A stretch of DNA of 64,000 nucleotides, taken from the NCBI GenBank assembly GCA_009760885.1, contig CM019708.1, positions 12,080,931 through 12,144,930 on the forward strand, written 5' to 3'. Below are positions 23,861-64,000 of the stretch, in pieces. The notes under the pieces are model-generated. The model searched no databases, had not been told where the DNA came from, and worked only from the letters and a program-made list of their open reading frames with translations. Origin of the DNA: Achatina immaculata. Taxonomy: Eukaryota > Mollusca > Gastropoda > Stylommatophora > Achatinidae. Every line of letters begins with the position of its first letter. Position 1 is the first letter of the stretch. Made by a program: the position numbers and the translations under genes.

Positions 23861-23999
23861 TAATACTGAAATTTATGAAGTAAAATTCTCTGGAACAAAC
23901 TTCTTTTGAGGAAAAAAAACCATTAAATGGTTAAAGGTTATTCTCAATATTTTATGTATATTGTCATAATAAATGTACACCCCGTCAGAACATATACAG

Positions 24000-24165
24000 C
24001 CAGGTTGGCCGAGTGGTTAGACGCTCAGTCTGTTAATCCAGTGATACTAGGTTCAAGTCCAAGCAGGGAGATTCATTTCTGGTGCCACAACACGAAAGAA
24101 GCTCTGAGTTGCACCCAGTCTCTAAAACTTAGTACCCAGAGAAATCTCTAGGCACCAGACCATTC
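24000..24165 (+). mobile_element. tRNA-headed SINE, 5' part
   Basis: GGTTGGCCGAGTGGTTAGAC (box A-like) and GGTTCAAGTCCAAG (box B-like), followed by the AGTACCCAGAGAAATCTC block that the 21.9 kb SINE also has. Truncated after that block. Confidence 0.7.
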
Positions 24166-24299
24166 TTTTCAGATCATATATTTTTACTATTCTTCTTTGA
24201 ACACATTTTTTTTTTCCTGGAGCCCCAAACTTTCACACTGTCTATGGCCCCGAACTTGCTGAGACGAGCCCTGGTGTATCTAATGAAAATTGGCCTACA

Positions 24300-24580
24300 G
24301 GAAAATACTCTTCGTTTCCAGAGGCTGCTTTCACAGACACCAGTGTGAAAGGTTACCCTGCTATGTCATTGGATGCATCCACAGGATGTGCTGTTACGCG
24401 AGCATATCGTCCTTGACCTTTCGGCACACTACAAGGTCACGTGATCAGAATCAAGCCTGGCTTTCCTTTTCCAGCTCCAGAAGAAACCAGGTACCCAATT
24501 CTACAGCCGCTGGGTGACTGGGGCGCCTACAGCCGTATTCGAACTCCCGACCTCTGCCGTTAGGGCGTCCAAAACTGGAG
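24300..24580 (-). mobile_element. SINE copy, shared core, reverse orientation
   Basis: On the reverse strand: a box B-like GGGAGTTCGAATACGGC near 24540, then CTGGAGCTGGAAAAGGAAAG, and the core GATTCTGATCACGTGACCTT with CCGAAAGGTCAAGGACGATA. The core aligns with that of the 38.4 kb and 30.0 kb copies. Confidence 0.62.
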
Positions 24581-24755
24581 TGTCGCGTAGCAATTTTTAC
24601 AGTTTGGTACAATGGAGAACGCCAGGAGCGGGGTCCTGAACATATAACCATTCAAGCGGAAGATCTAAACGCTAGAAAAACTAGTATACTGCGCCCCCTG
24701 CAAGAGAAAATTTCTAAGACCCAGTTATAATCTTTATTCAACAGCACCTACCGCC

Positions 24756-56066
<31,311 letters not shown>

Positions 56067-56171
56067 AAATTTTTTTTTTAGAAAACCTCAAGCGATTTAT
56101 GGTATTCACTTTCGTCTGCATCTAATTTCGAAGCACAGAAATAATTTTAAAACTTAGCAAGTGTTTGGAAG

Positions 56172-56177
56172 AATAAA
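56172..56177 (+). promoter_or_regulatory. Candidate polyadenylation signal of ADGF
   Basis: AATAAA 106 bp after the stop codon, followed by T-rich DNA at about 56188-56202. Confidence 0.5.
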
Positions 56178-57189
56178 ATGATTGAAATTTTGTTTTTTTT
56201 TTGGTAATAACATACTGCAACTTTTGAGAACTAGACACTACATGTTTAAGAAACTTGGCGTGACAAGTTTAGGAAACTAGGCATTGCAGGTTTTGTAAAC
56301 TTAGCACAGCAATATGAAAACACAGACAATACAATTGAAATTTAGTAAACTATTTTGAGAATTCATAATGATTTGGGAATTTAATAAATTTTGCACATAT
56401 TTTGAGAAACTAAGCAACTTATGTCAAAATTTATCACTTAATTTGGAAATTTGTCATCAGATTTATGAAACTTGTCACACTATTTTTTAAAATTTGAAAC
56501 TAAATGGAAATCTAATGAGTAGCCTGGACGTCTATCAGTTATTTTTTTCCGTAAATGTTGTGATGTGTTTGTAAATTGTACAAATAGCTTAAAACATTAG
56601 CAACATGTGATGAAATTTAGCTAATTCTCAAATGATTAAAGTTATAAGCACCACATATATCTTTTAATCAGATATTCTTAATCGTTAACTGAAGGGCCCC
56701 TAAAACTCTAGCACGCAGAATTTAGAAGTTATGGGCACGTGAAGCTTGAATGGAGAAATAAAACTTACAAATGCATTTTCCGTAACATAACTTGGAATTT
56801 AACATTTTATTCATTAATGAATGTTAGCAATGAAGAAGTTTAACACTTCTAGAGCTCAGAAATGTTTGACGATGATAAATTTTCAGATTACTTTTGTACT
56901 AAGAGAAGGTGGAGCTAGAATATGTTTATTTGTGTGAAATAACTTGTCTGCATGAGGATGATGGCTTGACTGGCCAGACATCTTGTTATTTACTGCAGTA
57001 GCTAATAAAAAAAAAGTTCATGTATATATTATGAGGGTCATTCAGAAAATAGCGCCCCACGTATTTTTTTTCCTTATTCAATAATAAATATCGCAAAGTG
57101 CAATTTTACACGCTTCTAAATTGATGTTCTTATGCATGTATTATGATATATTTGTCCAGTTTTGCTTTTCGTTACATATTATCTGTATT
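56178..57189. other. AT-rich intergenic DNA
   Basis: Short phrases such as AAACTTGGCGTGACAAG and TTTAGGAAACTAG recur loosely (56210-56520), perhaps a very old repeat. At 57031-57060 TATGAGGGTCATTCAGAAAA resembles a mariner-type terminal repeat, but no partner was found. Confidence 0.4.
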
Positions 57190-57338
57190 ATAACAGGTGA
57201 GGGAGATGAAATATATGTCAGGAAAAGTACAGATTCTGAGAACGAATAGTGGGATAGATAGAGGCACAGAGTCTGAAAAGAAATAGAGGGGTAGATAGCA
57301 CGGCACAAGTCAATGATAACGGACAAAAATCTACTACA
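57190..57338 (-). mobile_element. Inverted fragment of the Penelope-like element
   Basis: This is the reverse complement, with moderate divergence, of 58190-58335: GTGAGGGAGATGAAATATAT here against ATATTTGATCTCCCTCAC there, and GGACAAAAATCTAC against GTAGATTTTTGTCC. It lies upstream of the left direct repeat, in opposite orientation. Confidence 0.8.
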
Positions 57339-57904
57339 TAAGAATTTTGATAGGGCAAAGTTCATAGGATTTACCTTGAAAAATAGTACACAAAACGTAG
57401 CTGCTCCAATACATTTGAGTTCACAAAGCTTCGTTATGTCCACCTGTTCTAAAGGACGTAGGCAAGCAAAGTAGACTACAACGGAAACAAACTAACAGAT
57501 TCACTCATGTATACATACGGGTATTCTAAATATCAAAACCACAAAAAAATACAAATAACACCATGATCTCATCTAAATCTATAAAACAAAAGTTGTATTC
57601 CAACAGTGTGGGCAAAACACATCAACAAATAATGAACAGTTCGGTTTACAATACACCACAGCAAGATAAACTTTTTTTTACCTTTAAAATAAATTCAAAG
57701 ATATAACACTCTATCTTCCTGACAACTCATCCCATATGTTACAAGAACTCTTTGAAAAAAAAAACCGCATACATTTTCTCTATGGATATGCCAGCTACTA
57801 AATGTGGATTTCAAGTCCTATCTTGACCTACCACTTACGAAACTGTAGGAATATGCTTTGTTCACAGTAACAAGATAAATACAGAGACAAACAATGTAGT
57901 AGTA
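57339..57904. other. No recognised feature
   Basis: AT-rich stretch between the inverted fragment and the left direct repeat. Confidence 0.35.
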
Positions 57905-58130
57905 GACCATATTAAGATAAGTTCTTCGTTTAGTTATTTGTTTTTTTTTGTCTCGTTTGTGCATGTAATCCTCGAAAAGGGCTCACGCTGAAATATCGGG
58001 TGTTGTATGTTTTTCATTTATACATTCTCATACTTTCTATTCGTTTCTTCTCACTTTACTCACTCCCTCTGTCACTTTGTAAAACTACACCATACACCTC
58101 TATCTACCTTTATTATTTAAACCAGTTTTA
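57905..58130 (+). mobile_element. Penelope-like element, left direct terminal repeat
   Basis: From CCATATTAAGATAAGTTCTT to CACCTCTATCTACCTTTA this 220-bp segment is about 90 percent the same as 61197-61412. Direct terminal repeats (pLTRs) are usual in Penelope-like elements. Inside, CCTCGAAAAGGGCTCACGCT then GAAATATC resembles the core of the hammerhead ribozymes known from such repeats, though the CUGANGA box is not intact. Confidence 0.8.
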
Positions 58131-58394
58131 CTGCAGTCGCCATCCCTTTTATCTGTCACATCCCCCTACATGATTGTGACAGTGTTGAGTAGATTTTTGT
58201 CCGTTTTGGTTGACTTATGCCATGTTATCTATCCCTCTATTTCTTTTCAGACTCTGTACCTCTATCCCACTATTCGTTTTCAGAATCTGTACCTTTTCCT
58301 AGCATATATTTGATCTCCCTCACCTATTATAATCTCTTCATTCATCTCCGTTTTCATTCTTTCTGTGCGTGTCAGGTTAGCCTCTACTCTCCCT

Positions 58395-60783
58395 CCACAC
58401 CCCTGTTATTCGATACCTCTTCTCGTCACCATGCCTTCTTTAAATCATATCACCAAATCTCTCAAGTCTTTTATTACCATCTCTTTCAGTCTTTTGCTAC
58501 TTCTCTCTCGCACCGCCACTGACCTCACTTTTGCCATGTACAAGAAGACGCGGTTCACTTCTCACGTTAATCTTCTCAACAACTGTCTTCGCCTGAGGGT
58601 TGTTTCCAAAGGTTTTACTTCTAAGTTTTCACTGGCCATGGGCATCCCCAGGATCCATCAGCGTCTTTGATCTATCGAAACCAAATCCTCTTTTCAACGC
58701 ATGCGCTGTGTCGTTGAGGGTCACAATAAACTCCTCTCGGATCTTGATAGCCACATCGCTCAACTCTCTGTCCGCCTCCACCAAGTTACATATGATAATT
58801 ACCTCATTTTTCGCCTGATCCGCGAGATTTTCACTCCACCAACATACAATTCTACCTGCAACTTTCTTCTCTAAAAACAAAACAAAACAAAACAAAACAA
58901 ACACAGAAACTTGTTGCTATCCGTCCCTCTACAGCCTCTCCCCTACCCACCACCGCTTCTGCTCCCACTAAGGTGGTTTGTATCCCTCCTGACACTCCAC
59001 TTTCGGCTGATAAATTGTCTGTCCTGGGGAAAGGTTTACAGTTTGTTCCCCTCCGTCCTTCTGCTGACCAGTTCTCACTCCTTCAAGATGTCTACCGTTT
59101 CCATCACAGACTGCGTTTGAAGATCCATTTCCAAGACGCGTCCCAACTTTCATCATCCCAATCCACTTCCGATGATGACCCTTTCTCTCGCTTCTCTAAA
59201 CAACCATCCACCTGGACACCTTCAGCAGGAGCGTCTCGTTCCTTGGACCTCTACATTGATCAAACTTCTCCATTAAATCCGCAAGCTTCACCTTTCCCGT
59301 GTACGATACTCTAACCTGCCCCAGCCCCCCTCCCCGGGGAGCAGCAAGCACTTTCACAACTTCAGCATAGACTAGATATCGTGATCAAGAGTGCAGACAA
59401 GGGCGGGGGCATTATTTGTTGGAATAAAGAATTCTACATCCAGGAGACCATGGGCCAGCTGAACAACGCTGAATGTTATGCCTTTCGCCCTCAAGATCCG
59501 ACTCTGGCCAACAACCACCGTGTTCGTGACACGATCAACGAACTCATCCACAAGACTGGTCTTTCTCCCTCGGCTACTCACCTTCACATTCGTGACAGCT
59601 GCTTAGGGAAGCCATCCTTTTATCTACTCCCTAAGATTCACAAACCAGGCAACCCAGGAAGGCCCATAGTGTCCGCTTGTTCCTGCCCTATAGAACAAAT
59701 CTCTGACTTTCTTGACAGCGTCTTTCAACCTCAGGTCACTAGTCTGCCGACTTATCTTAAGAACACGAATCATGCTCTCATTACTTTTGAGACCCTTACA
59801 CTTCTGCCTGGTCACACCTACCGTATCTTCACCCTTGATGTAGTATCCTTATACACATCCATCCCGCATGATCAGGGATTTCAGGCCGTCAAGTTCTTTC
59901 TCAACAAAAGACGCAGTCCCTCTATTCCAACGTCTGCTATTCTGCGCCTTACACGACTTGTCCTCCAATTCAGTTCTTTTGAATTCAATGGCCTTTACTT
60001 CGACCAGATTAGTGGTGTGGCCATGGGTACCAAAATGGGCCCCAGCTACGCATATCTGTTCATGGGCCACTTCGAACACAAGGTTCATTTGGGCCTTTAG
60101 AGGCCCCTTTCCCGCCTTCTATAGACGCTACATAGATGACGGCACTGGGGTAACATCAATGCCAGAGGAAGATCTTGACAACTTTATCAGTTTTGGTAAG
60201 GAGTACAATCATGTCATTTCTTTCATCTCCCATGTCTCTGCTACTTCCGCTAACTTTCTCGATAATTCCGTTGCTATCGGCCCTTCCGGGCTTACTACTT
60301 CTGTCTACTATAAACCTGCAGACTCTCACAACTATCTCTTATACTCTTCCTCCCATCCCAGATCGTGTAAGGACTCCATTCTTTTTTCCCAGCTTCTTAG
60401 GCTGCGACGTTTGTGTAGTGAGGATGCTGACTTTCATGATCAAGCTCACAAAATGCTAGATTTCTTCCGTCAACGCGGCTATCCAGAACATGTTCTCTCG
60501 TCGTTTTGGAACCGCATCGCCATGTATCGTGGCAACAAGTCCTCACTCCTAAACCGCACTGTAGCTCGGACAGAGTTAAACTGGTACTCATGCACCAACC
60601 TCAAAGTTTGGCAGTTAAAAACATACTGTTTCGCCATGTCCACCTCCTCCAGACCGAGCCTGACACACGTGAACTCTTTGGGTACTCCCCATTGGTGACC
60701 TACAGACAGGACAAGAACCTCAGGGACCTTTTAATTCGTAATCGCCTTAAGACAGATAACACTTTTTATGGTACCAGACGTTG
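58395..60783 (+). pseudogene. Penelope-like reverse transcriptase, broken by stops and frameshifts
   Basis: The protein reads through three frame changes. N-terminal part: TRFTSHVNLLNNCLRLRV (58540s), a stop at 58668, then SFQRMRCVVEGHNKLLSDLD; an (AAAAC)n tract near 58875; LSVLGKGLQFVPLRPSADQF (family hallmark) at about 59010; a stop near 59312; SADKGGGIICWNKEFY; YLLPKIHKPGNPGRPIVSA; FTLDVVSLYTSIPHDQG (first catalytic Asp); SGVAMGTKMGPSYAYLFMGH; a frameshift near 60085; FYRRYIDDGTGV (catalytic YIDD); a second frameshift near 60570; then PLVTYRQDKNLRDLLIRN and a stop after FYGTRR. These motifs are diagnostic of Penelope-like RTs. No GIY-YIG endonuclease follows; the frame stops where the linker to it would start. 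Confidence 0.9.
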
Positions 60784-61196
60784 AATTAACAATGTCTTCA
60801 GCTTTCTGTAACTTCCTTAATTTTCCGCTCCCCTTTTACTCTACTTTCTTTCTCCTAGCTACCCCTCCCTATTACTACCATCTTTTCTTCTCTGGCAACA
60901 TATTGGTGTTTATAGGGTCCTATCCTATTCACCAGTTTCACATTTTCTCCCTGCAGGTGTTTATGTTCTTCATTCATTATCTCTCCGCTTCCCCTTTCCC
61001 CCTACCCTGACACCTTCTCCTCTAGTGGCTGTCATGTTTCTAATGTCCTTCCCCCCCCCCCTCAATCACCTGTTTTCCTCCTCTCTCCACCTCTTCTTTA
61101 CGACTGGCTCTATCGGCTTATCCTTTGTATGGCTCCGAGTGGTCCCTATGCATATTCTAGTGGACACGCATTTCCCTGTTTCCTACTTCTGGAGGA
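60784..61196 (+). other. 3' region of the Penelope-like element
   Basis: Pyrimidine-rich sequence between the broken RT frame and the right direct repeat. No GIY-YIG or zinc-finger motif in any plus frame. Confidence 0.5.
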
Positions 61197-61412
61197 GGCC
61201 ATATTAAGATAAGTTCTTCGTTTATTTATTTGTTTTTTTTTGGTCTCAATTGTGCATGTAATCCTCGAAAAAGGCTCACGTCGAAATATCGGATGTTGTA
61301 TGTTTTTCATTTATACATTCTCATACTTTCTATTCGTTTTTTCTCACTTTACTCACTCCCTCTGCCATTTTGTAAACCTACACCATACACCTCTATCTAC
61401 CTTTAATATTTT
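61197..61412 (+). mobile_element. Penelope-like element, right direct terminal repeat
   Basis: Repeats 57908-58127 in the same orientation, with about 20 differences (for example GGTCTCAATTGTGC for TGTCTCGTTTGTGC). The CCTCGAAAAAGGCTCACGTC, GAAATATC segment is kept. It ends near the 3' side of a LINE. Confidence 0.82.
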
Positions 61413-61509
61413 TCTTTCACATTCGGCTGAAAAAAAACAAACGTTAGAAATATAAAATAATATATTTATAGACACAATAAACAATGACAGATATTCTGAA
61501 GTCGATAGC

Positions 61510-61740
61510 CAGGGAGATGGGACAGGAAGAGATAAGGGCATGTGTTGACGGGAAGAGATAAGGGCATGTGTTGACAGGAAGAGATAAGGGTATGTGTTGA
61601 CAGGAAGAGATAAGGGCATGTGTTGACAGGAAGAGATAAGGGCATGTGTTGACAGGAAGAGATAAGGGCATGTGTTGACAGGAAGAGATAAGGGCGTGTG
61701 TTGACAGGAAGAGATAAAGGCATGTGTTGACAGGACATTA
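61510..61740. repeat. 26-bp tandem repeat, about 8 copies
   Basis: TGTTGACAGGAAGAGATAAG followed by GGCATG. Three minus frames stay open because 78 bp is a common multiple of three. It sits at the 3' end of the LINE frame and extends it artificially. Confidence 0.95.
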
Positions 61741-64000
61741 CAGGGCATTACATACGTTGGCAGGGCATTCCAAAGGTTGGCAGCTGAGTAAGAGAAGCAT
61801 TTTTTTAAGATTTCAAGCTTTGGTTTTGGGAGAATACAAATGCTTAAGCGTTGATTGTGTTCTGGGTTGGATTTGAACAACGACCGCAGATAGGGTGGAG
61901 CATTGTGCAACAGAATTTTATGAATTAACTTGGCCTTGTTGAAAAGAAATCTCTTCTTGATGGGTAGAATATCAAGATGTTTGTCCTTTTTTGTAATATG
62001 TGCTGCATGTTTGTCATCTATAGGCCTTATTGCTCGTTTTTTTAAGTGAGTAGTCTTTTCATGTTTGACACGGAACAAGCATCCAAGACTGTGGAGAAGT
62101 AGTCCAAGTGTGTTTGTATCTGTGATATGTGATATGTAGTATATTCTTCTGGTGTCTATGTAAAAAAAATGTTAAATTTTAGTAAATTGGTAAACTGTTT
62201 GTGCAATGAGTTTGGTTAGATTGTCTACATGATTATTCCAGCTGAGGTGGTGGTCAGTCATGAGACCTAGAGTTTTATGTTTATTAACATTCTCTACCTG
62301 TGAAGTTCCAGCTTGGAGCTGTAGTGTTGTTGTTGGTGATTTTGTTAATTTCTGTCTTGTTGTAATGAGCATGGATTTTGTTTTGCTGGTGTTTATGAGC
62401 ATTCTGTTGTTGTTCCTCCAGTTAATTAGACTGTTTATTTCAATTCGAAGAGTTGACTCAAGATTAATACAGTCATTGTCACTAGTGTAAACTGTGCAGT
62501 CATCAGCAAAGAGGTCACAAGACGATTTTTTGAGATGAAGTGGAAGATCATTGATGTAGGTGGTGAAAAGGAGAGGACCAAGAATAGACCCTTGTGGAAC
62601 ACCATTATCAACCACAGATTAACTTGACTTAAGAGTTTTTGAGGGGAAACTACCTGTTGCCTGTTGGAAAGAAAAGATGTAATAAATTTTGTCAAATCAG
62701 GGTGTAATTTATAAGTCTCAAGCTTTCTAACTAAGATTTGATGATCAGTCATGTCAAATGCTTTTTTTTTAAAGTCAACAAAGACAGCAACACATAATTT
62801 ATCATCGTTTATATTAGCTAGCGAATTCCTTATTTTTATGGGTCTGATCTCTTTCCCTCATGACTTGCAATATCTCAGGCGTTATCCATGGGGACTTCAC
62901 TTGATGTTTAACTCTCACTTCCTTAATAGGAACATGCTTGTCAAATATATCCCTGAAGGTTTTTATCCAGTATTCCAGGGCCTTATCAGGGTCAGTTAGT
63001 TGGTACACATGATCTAGAGGTGCTGCTTGTAACTCTTTCAGTTAGTTGGTACACATGATCTAGAGCTGCTGCTTGTAACTCTTTCAGTTAGTTGGTACAC
63101 ATGATCTAGAGGCGCTGCTTGTAACTCTTTCAGTTAGTTGGTACACATGATCTAGAGGTGCTGCTTGTAACTCTTTCAGAAATGATTCTAAGCTGAATTT
63201 GTTAAAACTTCTAAATTTAATACTGATATGTTTATTCTTGGGAATTTTCAAGCCATGTCGTGTCCATGTGCAACAGACTGGATAGTGTGAGGGTAAGAGT
63301 GATGTGTGAGGGACTTTACATTCATGTTTTCTGGATGAGCTACATATATGTGATCTATTAGTGTAGATGATGTTTCAGTTCCTCTGGTAGGTTTAGTGAC
63401 AATTTGGGATACGTTTATGATAAAACAATATCATTCCATGTAGCATCTGTTTGCTTGTAATTAATATTGGAATCACCAAGAATAATTATATCCTTTAAAT
63501 TAAAAGACACAACATAATCCATCATACTTGTAAAATGATCATACCACAATACTGTTGCATTTGGACTACGATACAGAAACCCAATTAAGATTGGGCTCTG
63601 GTTTGGAAGTTTGATTTCCAGCCATATACATTCAATATCTGGTGTCTCAAGGTCTGTTCTACGACTGTGGTAACACATACAACTATTCCTGTCTCAAGAG
63701 TTCAAGGTTGCCAGAACCAACAGCTGACTGGGACAGCTAGTGTTCATACTCTAGGGTGGTTACTGAAACAGAGAGCAGAGCATATATGGATGTGCCCCTA
63801 GTGAAATGATGGTGATTCCTAGATTCAAGATAAGAAACCATCTCTGATACCATTAGTGGTCTTAGGACTGACCTTTTCAATGTCCATGATTCATTTCTAT
63901 AATGTGTATTCAATGTAGCATTTTAATTTTGTTACAAATCTGATATTCAGTGAAATAAAGGCGCATTACGTTAGATATGTCTAATTTGTCTGAAAAATGT
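61741..64000 (-). mobile_element. CR1/Jockey-like LINE, near full-length, degenerate, running off the right edge
   Basis: Reading from right to left on the minus strand: the endonuclease region with GFLYRSPNATVLWYDHF and LKDIIILGDSNINYK (63415-63678; GDSN is a catalytic block), the linker PIKEVRVKHQVKSPWITPEI (62814-63008), MTDHQILVRKLETYKLHPDL and FLSNRQQVV, then GVPQGSILGPLLFTTYINDL and LFADDCTVYTSDNDC (62172-62615, catalytic FADD), and the C-terminus LFNKAKLIHKILLHNAPPYL, FSYSAANLWNALP (61740-62078). Several stops and shifts break it. Same family as 52150-53595. Confidence 0.88.
62993..63180. repeat. 46-bp tandem repeat inside the LINE, 4 copies
   Basis: TTAGTTGGTACACATGATCT followed by AGAGGTGCTGCTTGTAACTCTTTCAG. 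TGGTACAC starts at 63001, 63047, 63093 and 63139, so units are exactly 46 bp. It expands the LINE coding region and shifts its frame. Confidence 0.95.

Overview
The window is eukaryotic genomic DNA, rich in AT and in repeats. It carries one recognisable host gene, on the + strand from about 24.76 to 56.07 kb: an adenosine deaminase-related growth factor of the ADGF/ADA2 family. The split gene with GT-AG introns, the ADGF gene and the mix of elements (RTE-like, CR1/Jockey-like and I/Nimb-like LINEs, a Penelope-like element, mariners, tRNA-headed SINEs) fit a mollusc, most likely a gastropod. The taxon is an inference; nothing in the sequence names the species.

Layout. 0-0.5 kb: minus-strand Ty3/Gypsy reverse transcriptase running off the left edge. 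1.0-6.85 kb: two arrays of one 39-bp minisatellite in opposite orientations, about 2.4 kb apart. 7-24.7 kb: no convincing host gene; minisatellites (21, 28, 24, 45, about 88 and 47 bp units), hAT-type MITEs, two degenerate mariners of one family, LINE fragments, SINEs and a possible CENP-B/Tigger relic. 24.76-56.07 kb: ADGF. Ten exons are recognised, with introns of 0.9-5.3 kb full of LINEs, SINEs, satellites and microsatellites. 56-64 kb: a Penelope-like element with direct terminal repeats, then a minus-strand CR1/Jockey-like LINE running off the right edge.

The ADGF exons join in frame and preserve the HxH, HAGE and RIGHG active-site motifs. However, I cannot find the exon that should follow the residues EINPISNQ. 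In this family that exon carries the SDDP motif with the last zinc ligand and a substrate-binding Asp. Its expected place (51175-55948) is filled by three mobile elements, a microsatellite and a minisatellite. Splicing around it shifts the frame to an early stop. The locus is therefore either a damaged gene or a gene with a lost or misassembled exon.

I found no operon-like or defence-like system. The notable points are the missing catalytic exon, a five-fold tandem copy of a splice donor, a microsatellite serving as a splice-acceptor tract, the inverted satellite arrays with higher-order structure, the Penelope element with terminal repeats, and a SINE group with a shared core. All boundaries are by eye; repeat edges are good to roughly 5-20 bp.
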